Assembly: GCA_964458645.1 (NCBI GenBank)
Contig: CAYWJU010000004.1
Span: 74,095-138,094 of the forward strand
DNA: 64,000 bases
Direction: 5' to 3'
Source of the DNA: DAORHV01 sp964458645
GTDB lineage: Bacteria > Patescibacteriota > Gracilibacteria > Peribacterales > Peribacteraceae
Shown here: positions 16,217-24,502 of the stretch, piece by piece
Numbering within the stretch: position 1 is the first letter of the stretch
Layout of the letters: each line of letters starts with the position of its first letter
The notes under the pieces: model-generated
Told to the model about the DNA's origin: nothing
What the model saw: only the letters and a program-made list of their open reading frames with translations
Databases searched by the model: none
Made by a program: the position numbers and the translations under genes

Positions 16217-17039
16217 GTTTGCGTAGAAACTTCGTGATCGCGGCGATGTCCGCAAACTGTTTTTTAGGATGCGCCTCGGGCGGAATGCCCACAAGCGACT
16301 GGGTCGAACCGCCCATGACCATCCAGGTTTCCATGCCCATGCGGTTGCCGGCCAGGATTTCAGTTTCAGGCGTATCGCCAATCACAACGGTGCTGCGACG
16401 GTCGGCCTGCATGCGCTCAAGCGCGATTTCAAACATCGTCGATTCCGGCTTTCCGCAGACAATCGGCTCGCGACCGGTGGAATGACGCAAAAACGCCATG
16501 GTTCCGCCGTTTGCGGGGAACGAAATGCCTCGATGATTGCGTGCACTGCGATCCGGATTCGTGACCAGAAACTGCGCACCATGGTCCACAATTGCGCTGT
16601 GGGCGGCTGCCAAATGTTGGTAATGCATGTCCATGGTAAAGCCACTGACAACATGTGTGGGCGCGGTTGCCCAGCCATGCTCCTGCCCCCATTGATCGTT
16701 GATGATCACGGCACCGCGACTCTTCAGCGCATGTTCCAGCCCATCTTCACCGATCATGCACACGCGCACTTTGTCAGCGGTGTCGTTACAGATAAGGTCA
16801 GCCGCGACTTCCGGCGACGTGATGATATGGGTTTCGTCGCACTCCACGTCAAAGCTGCGAAACGTGCCGACATGATGCTGCGGACGATGACGGGCGTTGT
16901 TGGTGGCCAAGATCCATTTGATCTCCAACTGCGTCAACGTGGCCATGAATTCGGCAAGCCCCGGATCAACGCACTTCTCGTGCCACAGCACGCCGTCGCC
17001 ATCCAAAATCACCGCCGATGGCAAAACGTTCTTCGTCAT
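16206..17039 (-). CDS. HAD-IIA family phosphatase, paralogue 1
   Basis: The 277-residue product has the HAD nucleophile motif ILDGDGVLWH near the N-terminus, the second motif ATNNA, and the late VVIGDTPETEILAGNRMGMETW motif. The cap lies between, as in the NagD/phosphoglycolate/pyridoxal-phosphatase group. The start MTKNVLPSAV is preferred over an upstream ATG at 17078 that precedes the TATAGT box. It is a paralogue of the next gene and sits among mevalonate genes; whether it acts on a pathway phosphate ester is speculation. Confidence 0.85.
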   Translation of the reverse strand: MTKNVLPSAVILDGDGVLWHEKCVDPGLAEFMATLTQLEIKWILATNNARHRPQHHVGTFRSFDVECDETHIITSPEVAADLICNDTADKVRVCMIGEDGLEHALKSRGAVIINDQWGQEHGWATAPTHVVSGFTMDMHYQHLAAAHSAIVDHGAQFLVTNPDRSARNHRGISFPANGGTMAFLRHSTGREPIVCGKPESTMFEIALERMQADRRSTVVIGDTPETEILAGNRMGMETWMVMGGSTQSLVGIPPEAHPKKQFADIAAITKFLRKLTT

Positions 17040-17090
17040 GAGGCCGCCGACTATAGGAGGGCGAGCCGAGCTGGTCAACGATTCGACGGC

Positions 17091-17915
17091 TTACCGCTTT
17101 TCCAGAAACGCGGTGATCTCGCGAATGTCCGCAAACACGCGGTCGGGTTTGCGCGGCGCTTTCGCCAGTTCGGCTTCGGTGGTAATGCCGCTGAGCACCA
17201 ACCACGTCGGCATGCCCAGCGTCTGGCCGGCCAGGATTTCGGTTTCCAGGTTATCGCCCACCACCGCCGTAGTCTTCGGGTCGGCATTCATACGACGCAT
17301 GGCTTCCTGGAACATGGTCGGTTCAGGCTTGCCGATAACGATCGGCTGCGTGCCGGTGCAGTACGCCAGCATGGCGCCCGCCGAGCCGCCACCCGGATAA
17401 CTGGCACCCGACGAATGTTTGCTCAGGCGGTCGGGGTTGGTGGAAATCAGGGTGGCGCCGTGGTCCTTCACGGCAGTAGTCGCCGGCGCGAGTTTGTCCA
17501 TGTACGTGAGCCCGGTGTCCATGCCGCACACCACATGGCTGGGTGGGTTGGTCCACGCTCCGCCTTTCCATTCGTCATTGACGACCTTCAGTCCCACTGC
17601 TTCCAATTCGGCGCGCAGTCCGGCTTCGCCCACGATGAAAATGCGCGCATCCGGCGCGGTGCGCTTGATGTACGCAGCGGTGGCCTGCGGCGAAGTAATG
17701 ATCTCCTCCGGTGATACATCCACGCCGAAGCGCTTGAACTTATCGACAAAGTGTTTGCCGTCGTAGCGGGCGATATTGGTCGCCACCGTGAACCCGATGC
17801 CGAGCTCGCGAAGCTTCGCCATGAATTCCACGATGCCGTCTTTCGGCTTCTCTACATCCCACAGCACGCCGTCGGCGTCCAGGATGCAATGCGTGATACG
17901 AATGGAAGAAGTCAT
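17091..17915 (-). CDS. HAD-IIA family phosphatase, paralogue 2
   Basis: This 274-residue HAD-IIA protein has ILDADGVLWD (nucleophile Asp), VATNIARYDG, IGKPEPTMFQEAMRRM and VVGDNLETEILAGQTLGMPTW. It matches its neighbour through most of its length and is probably its tandem duplicate. The cap residues differ between the two, as would be expected if their substrates differ. It is divergent from mvaD. Known relatives hydrolyse phosphoglycolate, pyridoxal phosphate or nucleotides, so function cannot be fixed from sequence. Confidence 0.85.
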   Translation of the reverse strand: MTSSIRITHCILDADGVLWDVEKPKDGIVEFMAKLRELGIGFTVATNIARYDGKHFVDKFKRFGVDVSPEEIITSPQATAAYIKRTAPDARIFIVGEAGLRAELEAVGLKVVNDEWKGGAWTNPPSHVVCGMDTGLTYMDKLAPATTAVKDHGATLISTNPDRLSKHSSGASYPGGGSAGAMLAYCTGTQPIVIGKPEPTMFQEAMRRMNADPKTTAVVGDNLETEILAGQTLGMPTWLVLSGITTEAELAKAPRKPDRVFADIREITAFLEKR

Positions 17916-18059
17916 GGGTGAAGATGCGAAATGAATGTGGTCTGATTGTTCCACGGTTTCAGTGTTGCGCAAGCGAAGCGCGCATTATGCATGCAAACAA
18001 TGGAACCATGTGGCATTTTTCAGGGGTTTCTTTATCCTGGAAGCTCAACTCCCGCACCA

Positions 18060-19067
18060 ATGCCTTCTACGGCTATCTCCACACCGAACATCGCCCTCAT
18101 TAAGTATTGGGGAAACAGGAATGAAGCCCTGCGCTTGCCGATGGGTGATTCCCTCTCCATGGCATTGAACACGCCGAGCGTGGAAATCACCGTGGACCAT
18201 GCGCCGGTGTTGTCGGTGCGTTCGTACGAAGCCGACGGAAAGGAGAAAATTCTGAATGCAGTCGCGCTCAAGCGCTTCGAGGATGTGGTACAGCAATTCA
18301 ACCGCTACTTCGGCGAACTCGGTATCGGCAATGCCATCCCCAAGTCGCTTTCCATTATCATTCGGTCCGAGATTCCGCCCTCAATCGGCATCGCCTCCTC
18401 TGCAGCGGTATTCAGTTGTTTGGCTGAAGCGGTTGCAGGCCTAGTGAGTGATGTCCGCGAGTTCTCGCGTCGGGAAATCAGCGTCATGGCACGCCTAGGT
18501 TCGGGTTCGGCCTGCCGCGGTGCCTTCGACGGCTACGTGGCCATTCGTGCCGGAACCGGTGAGGATACCGACAGCGCATACGCCGAACAGATTGCCGACG
18601 ACAAGCACTGGCTGTTACACGACGTGATCTTGGTTCCCAGCACCCAAGAGAAGAAGGTCGGCTCGACCGAAGGGCACGCCGGAGCCGCGACCAGCCCGCA
18701 TTTCGCAGAGCGCGTGCGCGAGACGCCCCGCCGCATGCGCGAATGCACGCATGCCATCCGCAACAAAGATTTTGAGGCGTTGCAATTCGTCGCCGAGGAA
18801 GACGCGCTGGACATGCACCACTGCATGCAGACCCAGAACCCGCCGCTGCAGTACCTGAACGTCGAAACTCTGCGCATCGTGGAAGAAATCAAATCCCTGC
18901 GAAAGCGCAAACATCTACCGGTGTTGTTCACCATGGACGCAGGACCCACTGTGCACTTGTTCTGCACAGATGATGCCAAGGCGGACGTCCTGGAATACGC
19001 GAAAGCACAGACCGGCTGTCTCTTGTTTCAAGCCCATGTCGGCAAAGGTTCCTTTTTGAAAAACTGA
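18060..19067 (+). CDS. mvaD: Diphosphomevalonate decarboxylase (or phosphomevalonate decarboxylase)
   Basis: This 335-residue GHMP enzyme has the family signatures NIALIKYWG (residues 10-18), GIASSAAVF (110-118), GSGSACRGAFDGYVA and FTMDAGPTVHL with the catalytic Asp near 293. Typically it converts mevalonate diphosphate to IPP with ATP. Two usually conserved places differ by eye: the Lys after KYWG is Asn, and the LPxNxSxS segment reads LPMGDSLS. Specificity could therefore differ, for example toward mevalonate-5-phosphate. The stop overlaps the hmgR start (TGATG), indicating coupling. Confidence 0.87.
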   Translation: MPSTAISTPNIALIKYWGNRNEALRLPMGDSLSMALNTPSVEITVDHAPVLSVRSYEADGKEKILNAVALKRFEDVVQQFNRYFGELGIGNAIPKSLSIIIRSEIPPSIGIASSAAVFSCLAEAVAGLVSDVREFSRREISVMARLGSGSACRGAFDGYVAIRAGTGEDTDSAYAEQIADDKHWLLHDVILVPSTQEKKVGSTEGHAGAATSPHFAERVRETPRRMRECTHAIRNKDFEALQFVAEEDALDMHHCMQTQNPPLQYLNVETLRIVEEIKSLRKRKHLPVLFTMDAGPTVHLFCTDDAKADVLEYAKAQTGCLLFQAHVGKGSFLKN

Positions 19068-20230
19068 TGGATTTACGCCTGCTTCCCGACGGCCTGGACG
19101 CGAATGGACGCGTGAACGAACGCCGCAAACGGGCGGAGAAAGCATTGAAGCTGGATCTGTCTCGCCTCACGCCGATCGCCGCCAACCTCGGTCACGCCGA
19201 CGAGAAAAACTGCGAGCAAATGGTCGGCCATGTGCCGCTGCCCGTGGGCATCGCGGGTCCGCTCTTGGTTCGCTTTGGCAACAAGCAAAAGGCTGATCTC
19301 TTCCTGCCACTGGCGACAACCGAAGGTGCATTGGTCGCCAGCACCAACCGTGGTTGCAAAGCCGTATCCGCAAGCGGTGGGGCAGTCATCGTGAAAGCTG
19401 TGCATCACGGCATGTCGCGCTCTATTGCATTCAAGCTGACCGGCAAACGCGCGGCGATCGAGAAGCAAATCACCAAACAGGCTTCAGTCTGGAAGTGCGT
19501 CGGCGAAGCGACCAGCAGGCATTTGAAAATCCTCGGTTACGATATTGCTGTGTCGGGCAAGTACCTCTTCCTGACCATCAACTGCGACACGGACGAGGCC
19601 ATGGGCATGAATATGACGACGTTGGCGGCGCAAGCCATTGCCGATTGGATGAATCTGAACGTAGCGGGGCTCTCGTGCATCACAATCGCCGGCAATGTGG
19701 ACAGCGACAAAAAACCAAGCAAGCGGACCCATGCGATCGGACGCGGCTACGAAGTGATCACCGAGGTGACGCTTTCTGAAGAGGTGATCAGTTCCGTCTT
19801 GAAAACGACATCCAAGGCGATGCTGGCAGTAGCCGTTGCCAAACTAAAAACCGGCTCCAAGTTGGCGGGTGCGATTGGTGCCAACCTGCACGCAGCCAAC
19901 ATCGTGGCCGCGTTGTACTTGGCCACCGGCCAGGATGCCGCCCACGTGGTGGAAGGCTCGCTGACCGATACAACGGTACAACGCGCTAAGAACGGCCTCA
20001 CCATTCGTGTGCGGATGCCGGCGATTTTAGTAGGCGTACGCGGCGGCGGCACAACGCTCCCCGCCCAAGCGCAGTGTCTTGCAATGCTGCTGAAACCGGA
20101 TACCGGACTGAGTCCCAAGCGCCAGTTGGCCGAGTGTGTGGCAGCCGGCGTGCTGGCCGGCGAGATTTCGCTGCTCGCCGCACAAGCGGCGCATACGCTT
20201 GCCAAAGCGCACAAGACGTTGGGACGCTGA
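19067..20230 (+). CDS. hmgR: HMG-CoA reductase, class I (archaeal-like)
   Basis: This 387-residue enzyme reduces HMG-CoA to mevalonate. Diagnostic motifs are PLPVGIAGPL, ATTEGALVAS with the catalytic Glu at 86, DEAMGMNM (176-183), SDKKPSKR with the catalytic Lys near 216, ANLHAANIVAALYLATGQDAAHVVEGS with the catalytic Asp near 290, and LAKAHKTLGR with the C-terminal catalytic His near 382. The terminal His and these motifs match class I enzymes, which usually use NADPH. There is no membrane anchor, as in archaeal and bacterial class I forms. Confidence 0.95.
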   Translation: MDLRLLPDGLDANGRVNERRKRAEKALKLDLSRLTPIAANLGHADEKNCEQMVGHVPLPVGIAGPLLVRFGNKQKADLFLPLATTEGALVASTNRGCKAVSASGGAVIVKAVHHGMSRSIAFKLTGKRAAIEKQITKQASVWKCVGEATSRHLKILGYDIAVSGKYLFLTINCDTDEAMGMNMTTLAAQAIADWMNLNVAGLSCITIAGNVDSDKKPSKRTHAIGRGYEVITEVTLSEEVISSVLKTTSKAMLAVAVAKLKTGSKLAGAIGANLHAANIVAALYLATGQDAAHVVEGSLTDTTVQRAKNGLTIRVRMPAILVGVRGGGTTLPAQAQCLAMLLKPDTGLSPKRQLAECVAAGVLAGEISLLAAQAAHTLAKAHKTLGR

Positions 20231-20271
20231 AGTGTCCGACGAAGTCGGATTGACCGCATTCGCGGCGCGAT

Positions 20272-20277
20272 CATACT
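20272..20277 (+). promoter_or_regulatory. -10 box CATACT, leaderless start of the 20284 gene
   Basis: CATACT ends 6 nt before the ATG at 20284. A small hairpin with arms TCCGAC and GTCGGA just after the hmgR stop may separate the two transcripts. Confidence 0.4.
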
Positions 20278-20283
20278 CACGCC

Positions 20284-20577
20284 ATGCAGAAACTCACGAT
20301 ATCCCACCGTATTGCGAATCTGTTTCTGGCAACGTTGCTCACCTATGCAATCGGCATCTTGATCATGATCTTGGCCTACGCTCGAACGAGCGGATATCGT
20401 CCGCCGGTGACGGAGTATTTCGTCGTACCGCTGGTCATGGGTTACCAGAATCCAATCGTGACGGGCGGAGTACTCGCATTCTGCTTGGTGTTGGTACATT
20501 TGCTCTGGACGAAAATGGCACGCCAGCGAACGCAGTCGATCTGTGAGACGAACTGCCTTCGTATGCCAAGCAAGTAA
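20284..20577 (+). CDS. Hypothetical small membrane protein, 97 aa
   Basis: I do not recognise a family. Two hydrophobic segments are visible, at about residues 12-33 (LFLATLLTYAIGILIMILAY) and 57-76 (TGGVLAFCLVLVHLLW), with a short hydrophilic loop between. The C-terminus is basic. It sits between hmgR and hmgS on the same strand, but has its own likely -10 box. It may be unrelated to the mevalonate pathway or may be a membrane partner; the sequence does not decide. Confidence 0.6.
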   Translation: MQKLTISHRIANLFLATLLTYAIGILIMILAYARTSGYRPPVTEYFVVPLVMGYQNPIVTGGVLAFCLVLVHLLWTKMARQRTQSICETNCLRMPSK

Positions 20578-20648
20578 GCGAAACTCCACGAAACGCCGCT
20601 AGACGTTGTCTCTTTGTACCTGTGTGAATCTGGTATGATGCACGCTCC

Positions 20649-21674
20649 ATGAAAACAGCCATCCACGCGTTCGGCCGCTACGTCCCCCGCAACCGCATTA
20701 AATCGTCGGTGATCGCCGCACACTGGAAACGCGGCACCGAGCAGGCCGACGGACTCGGCATTATTGAAAAAGCTGTTGCCGCCCACGACGAGGACGCGTT
20801 CACGCTCGGCTGGGAAGCTGCGCGCCAAGCACTCGAAACTGGCGGGATTGATCCGCAAGAAATCGGCGCCATTTTCGTCGGTTCCGAGAGCCACCCATAC
20901 GCGGTGAAGCCGACCAGCGCCATGCTGGTAAGCGCACTGAAACTGAACCCCATGTGCCACTGCGCCGACTTGGAATTCGCCTGCAAGGCCGGCACCGCCG
21001 CACTGCAGATTGTCAGTGCCATGGCCGCGTCCAAGCAAATTACCTACGGCCTGGCCATCGGCTCCGATACGGCACAGTCCAAACCCGGCGACGCGCTGGA
21101 ATATTCGGCAGCGGCAGGAGCAGCTGCGTTCATCGTGGGGGCTTCCACGCCAAAGAACCCCGGATTGTGCTCCATAGACGCCACGCTCTCCTACACCAGC
21201 GACACGCCCGACTTCTGGCGCAACGCCGACGAAAAATATCCGGCGCATGCCGGACGCTTCACCGGCGAGCCTGCATATTTTCACCACGTACAGACGGCTG
21301 CAAAAGCGATGATGGACCGCGTGAAGATGAAGTCCGAAGACTTCGATCATGTCGTGCTCCATATGCCCAACGCCAAGTTCCCGGCTCAGGCCGCAAAGAA
21401 GTTAGGCTTCACCGATGAACAAATGAAAGCGGGTTTCGTCGTACCGCACATCGGCAATACGTACAGTGCATGCTCGCCTCTCGGCCTAGCCGAGGTGCTG
21501 CAAGTTGCAAAAAAGGACCAGAAAATTTTGTTGGTGTCGTACGGTTCGGGTGCCGGATCGGATGCGTTTGTACTGACCATGCTCCAGAACGGCAAACCTC
21601 TTCCGACCAGTCAATCGCGAGACATTACGCAGTTGGATTACGCCGAATACCTGCAATTCGTGAAGGCGGTCTAG
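20649..21674 (+). CDS. hmgS: Hydroxymethylglutaryl-CoA synthase, archaeal type
   Basis: This 341-residue thiolase-fold enzyme condenses acetoacetyl-CoA and acetyl-CoA. The nucleophile is Cys 112 in DLEFACKAGTAALQ, a motif typical of the archaeal-type enzyme. VVLHMPNAKFP carries the catalytic His (about 238), and GNTYSACSPLGLAEVL is the C-terminal signature. A TATGAT box lies 9 nt before the ATG. In archaea this enzyme forms a complex with thiolase and a DUF35 protein; both partners follow directly here. Confidence 0.93.
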   Translation: MKTAIHAFGRYVPRNRIKSSVIAAHWKRGTEQADGLGIIEKAVAAHDEDAFTLGWEAARQALETGGIDPQEIGAIFVGSESHPYAVKPTSAMLVSALKLNPMCHCADLEFACKAGTAALQIVSAMAASKQITYGLAIGSDTAQSKPGDALEYSAAAGAAAFIVGASTPKNPGLCSIDATLSYTSDTPDFWRNADEKYPAHAGRFTGEPAYFHHVQTAAKAMMDRVKMKSEDFDHVVLHMPNAKFPAQAAKKLGFTDEQMKAGFVVPHIGNTYSACSPLGLAEVLQVAKKDQKILLVSYGSGAGSDAFVLTMLQNGKPLPTSQSRDITQLDYAEYLQFVKAV

Positions 21675-21774
21675 GAATATTCACCAAACAGGAGAAAAAA
21701 CGCTCGCGCAGACCTGGACAAACACTGTTGAGCATTGTGTAAAAAGCATCGAACACTATAGAATTGCGCAGTTC

Positions 21775-22914
21775 ATGCGAGAAGTCATTCATGTCCTGGG
21801 CGGAGGCCAGACACGCTTCGGCGAGTTGTGGGAGAAATCTCTCCAGCAACTGATTGAGGAAGCGGTCTATAACGCGCTCGAAAGCAGCGGCGTTGTTTCC
21901 ACGGATATCGACTATGTCGTCATCGGCAACATGGTCAGCGGCGAAACGGCTGCCCAGGCGCACTTGGGAACGTTCGCATCCAGCCTGCTGCCGCATCGTC
22001 CGCCTGCCCTGCGCGTGGAGGCCGCCTGTGCTTCAGGTGGCTTGGCCGTTCACACTGCCTGCGCCCTGCTGGAAAGCGGACGTGCTCAAACCATCTTAGT
22101 CGTCGGAGCCGAAAAACTCACCGACGTCTCCGGCGACATGGTCACGCGCGCGCTCATGCATGCCGCCGACAGCGAGAAAGACACTCCGGCCGGACTCACG
22201 TTCCCGGGCATCTTCGCACTCACCGCCCAGGCCTACATGCATCGCTACAATCTGAAGCGAGAACAACTGAGCTTGGTTTCAGCCGCGTCCCATCGCGCTG
22301 CAATCCAGAACCCCTTTGCACAATTTCGCCGTGAAATTCCGGCTGCATCCATTTCCAAGAGCCCGCTGGTCGCAGACCCGTTGCGCTTGTTGGATTGTTC
22401 GCCCATCAGCGATGGAGCCGCCGCACTGGTGCTGTCCACCAAGAAGACCAGCGGCGTGCGCATCGCCGCCTCGCAGATCAGCAGCGACTATTTGAGCCTT
22501 GCCGATCGTGAAAGCATTACCTCGTTCCTCAGCACCAAAAAGGCGTTCGCCGCCGCGCTCAAAGAATCGAATTGGGATAAGCAGGACATCGACGTTCTGG
22601 AGTGCCACGACTGCTTCTCCATCGCATCACTCATTCACTTGGAAGACATGGGCTATTGCCGGCCCGGCGAAGCCGTACGGATTTTTGAGCAAGGCGACAC
22701 CGACGTCGACGGCACGCTGCCCATCAACTGCAGCGGCGGACTGAAAGCCTGCGGCCACCCCATTGGGGCCACCGGCGTGAAACAAGTGCTCGATATTTGG
22801 AAGCAGCTCTCCGGCAAAGCTCCGAACCAAGTACAGAACGCCAAGCGTGGACTCGCTCATAACCTGGGTGGCGTAGGGGCCACCTGCACATTGCATCTTC
22901 TCGAAACCGCCTAA
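21775..22914 (+). CDS. Acetyl-CoA C-acetyltransferase (archaeal-type thiolase)
   Basis: This 379-residue thiolase makes acetoacetyl-CoA for the synthase upstream. The nucleophile Cys 85 lies in EAACASGGLAVH. ECHDCFSIASLIHLE (about 276) and LKACGHPIGATGVKQ with the catalytic His near 328 are SCP-x/archaeal-type motifs, and HNLGGVGATC closes the active site. The gene ends 2 bp before the DUF35-kinase gene, so the two are almost certainly cotranscribed. This matches the archaeal thiolase-DUF35-HMGS set. Confidence 0.92.
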   Translation: MREVIHVLGGGQTRFGELWEKSLQQLIEEAVYNALESSGVVSTDIDYVVIGNMVSGETAAQAHLGTFASSLLPHRPPALRVEAACASGGLAVHTACALLESGRAQTILVVGAEKLTDVSGDMVTRALMHAADSEKDTPAGLTFPGIFALTAQAYMHRYNLKREQLSLVSAASHRAAIQNPFAQFRREIPAASISKSPLVADPLRLLDCSPISDGAAALVLSTKKTSGVRIAASQISSDYLSLADRESITSFLSTKKAFAAALKESNWDKQDIDVLECHDCFSIASLIHLEDMGYCRPGEAVRIFEQGDTDVDGTLPINCSGGLKACGHPIGATGVKQVLDIWKQLSGKAPNQVQNAKRGLAHNLGGVGATCTLHLLETA

Positions 22915-22916
22915 CC

Positions 22917-23828
22917 ATGCCGAACCGCATCCCCGCTCTCCACCGGCGCACCAAGGAACTTACCAAGACCGAACTGAAGCCCGGGACCATTGTGAGTTAC
23001 ACCACGATCCAGCACCCGCCGGCCGGTTTCGGCAGCGAACCGTACACCGTGGCGCTTGTGGAGCTAGCCGATGGAAAACGTGTTTGCGCACAGCTGACTA
23101 AAGAGAGCGCGCTACCAAGTATCGGCGCACATGTGGTGCCGTGCATGCGACGCATCCGCACCATGGAAAATGGATTATTCGTCAACGACATGAAGTACGA
23201 GGTGGTGGATTCATCATCGCTGCCGATCATCGATTTCAAATGCTACGTCTTGGCGCTCACCGGGCCGTCCGGCGTGGGCAAAACGACCATCACGCGTTCG
23301 TTGATGGGCGTCATGCGCAGCTATTGCGAGCAAGTGCCGATTTACACGACTCGCACGAAGAAGAAAGGCGACGTGGAGCCATATGTGCATGTAGATGCAG
23401 CCAAATTCGATGCCATGCTTAAGAGCGGCGAAATCATCGCGCATACGCACATGGAGTCGGCAAGTGAAGTGCGCAAATACGGCTATCGCAAGCAGGATAT
23501 CCAGGCGATTTGGGCCAAGTCCAAGCTGCCGGTGGTCGTGACCGATATCCATCTCTTGCAAGGACTCTCGCACCAACTTGGACGCCGTGCGATCCTCAGT
23601 TGCGGTCTATTGCCGCCCGGAAACAGTCATCGTCGTCGCCTCAGTGCATTGCTCCACCGCATGCGCACCCGTGGTCGCGAAACTGCGGCGCAAATCAAGG
23701 AGCGCCTGAAGACGGCTACGAAGGACCTGACCGCATTCGAAACCTACAGCCACCTGTTTGATCACATGGTGGTGAATGACAAACTCGACGTGTGTCTGGA
23801 GAGCATTACGAAGATCGTAAAGCGTTAG
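22917..23828 (+). CDS. DUF35 OB-fold / guanylate-kinase-like P-loop kinase fusion
   Basis: The 303-residue product joins two domains. Residues about 20-82 are a DUF35 OB-fold (GTIVSYTTIQHPPAGF, PYTVALVELADGKRV, IGAHVV) without the N-terminal zinc ribbon. Residues about 108-303 are a guanylate-kinase-like domain with P-loop GPSGVGKT (116-123), YTTRTKKKGDVE, VDAAKFDAMLKSGEII and RTRGRETAAQIKERL. The acidic residue that recognises guanine, after FxE in real GMP kinases, is replaced (IIAHTH, 173-178), and the Ser before TTR is Tyr. In archaea DUF35 holds the thiolase-HMGS complex together. Specificity is unknown; phosphomevalonate kinase is a candidate role. Confidence 0.85.
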   Translation: MPNRIPALHRRTKELTKTELKPGTIVSYTTIQHPPAGFGSEPYTVALVELADGKRVCAQLTKESALPSIGAHVVPCMRRIRTMENGLFVNDMKYEVVDSSSLPIIDFKCYVLALTGPSGVGKTTITRSLMGVMRSYCEQVPIYTTRTKKKGDVEPYVHVDAAKFDAMLKSGEIIAHTHMESASEVRKYGYRKQDIQAIWAKSKLPVVVTDIHLLQGLSHQLGRRAILSCGLLPPGNSHRRRLSALLHRMRTRGRETAAQIKERLKTATKDLTAFETYSHLFDHMVVNDKLDVCLESITKIVKR

Positions 23829-24415
23829 GCACCCTCGTTCGGGGCATCGCGCTTTCCGCGCGGCTTCGCCACGAAAACCTTCACGTCGTTCACGGTGCCG
23901 GTGCGAACCGCACTGTCGATTTTATCCAGGAAGTGCTTAATGTCGGTGGCGTACTTCAAGCCCGGAAACGAGGCTTGGCGCTGTGCGTCGGCGGTGCCGT
24001 AACGGACGATGAGGTGCTTTACTCCGAACGCTATTTCCAGCAGCCCGCCTTTCTTGGTAGCGCTCTCCTGGTACTGACTCCATTTCACCGTCTTCATGGA
24101 TTTGAGTGAAAAGGGGCCGGGCTCCTGAAGGAGAATGCGATCGTTGGTCACACGCAACGCGGCCTTCTGCCATAAGGAATGGCGCAACCAACAGAGTCCT
24201 GCGAACAAGATGCCAACGATGACAATCCCGATTTGCCACGGCAAAAACGTATCGAACGCCACCCAGAAACCGCCGAGCAAGAGGAGTGCAGTCACCGCGC
24301 CCACCACCAGCGATTCAACGGCTGCACGGGCAACACCTCGGACAAGCACCGGAATCCCAGGGCTCATTTTCAGAAGCAAACGCTCGCCGTCGTGCAGGTA
24401 GCTGCGGTCATCCAT
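23825..24415 (-). CDS. PH-domain (YdbS-like) membrane protein
   Basis: This 196-residue protein begins MDDRSYLHDGERLLLKMSPG, has two adjacent membrane segments (about 29-75), and then a bacterial PH-like domain: ALRVTNDRILLQEPG, TVKWSQYQES, GVKHLIVRYG. The fold is common in small membrane proteins of unknown function. The start at 24415 is set by a TATCAT box 6 nt upstream. The 3' end overlaps the DUF35-kinase gene by 4 bp in convergent orientation. The charged C-terminal tail is basic. Confidence 0.7.
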   Translation of the reverse strand: MDDRSYLHDGERLLLKMSPGIPVLVRGVARAAVESLVVGAVTALLLLGGFWVAFDTFLPWQIGIVIVGILFAGLCWLRHSLWQKAALRVTNDRILLQEPGPFSLKSMKTVKWSQYQESATKKGGLLEIAFGVKHLIVRYGTADAQRQASFPGLKYATDIKHFLDKIDSAVRTGTVNDVKVFVAKPRGKRDAPNEGA

Positions 24416-24421
24416 GGAAAA

Positions 24422-24427
24422 ATGATA
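24422..24427 (-). promoter_or_regulatory. -10 box TATCAT for the PH-domain gene
   Basis: The box ends 6 nt before the ATG at 24415, so a leaderless transcript is predicted. Confidence 0.5.
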
Positions 24428-24440
24428 CCAGTGTTTGTTT

Positions 24441-24497
24441 CCCGTAGCTGCGACATCGTGTCGCAGCGGACTCCAGGACACAATGTCCCAGATACGG
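24441..24497. repeat. Two-hairpin palindromic element, copy C
   Basis: Outer arms CCGTA (24442-24446) and TACGG (24493-24497) close a first hairpin with arms CTGCGAC and GTCGCAG (24448-24466) and a second with arms CCAGGAC and GTCCCAG-like pairing. It lies upstream of the PH-domain gene and downstream of a glycosyltransferase, both on the - strand. Confidence 0.65.
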
Positions 24498-24502
24498 CCA
24501 TC

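Noticed and set aside
16269..17714. A 481-residue + strand frame opposite the two HAD genes
   Set aside because: It mirrors both HAD-IIA genes, whose motifs are unmistakable; its own composition (His, Arg, Gln rich) is typical of antisense shadows.
12440..18002. A 14-mer, GCATGCAAACAATG, occurs at 12440 and 17989
   Set aside because: Several 14-mers are expected to repeat by chance in 64 kb and no shared context was found.
20231..20250. Sixth copy of the two-hairpin family after hmgR
   Set aside because: Only a small TCCGAC/GTCGGA hairpin is present, without the outer stem or second hairpin; too weak to include.
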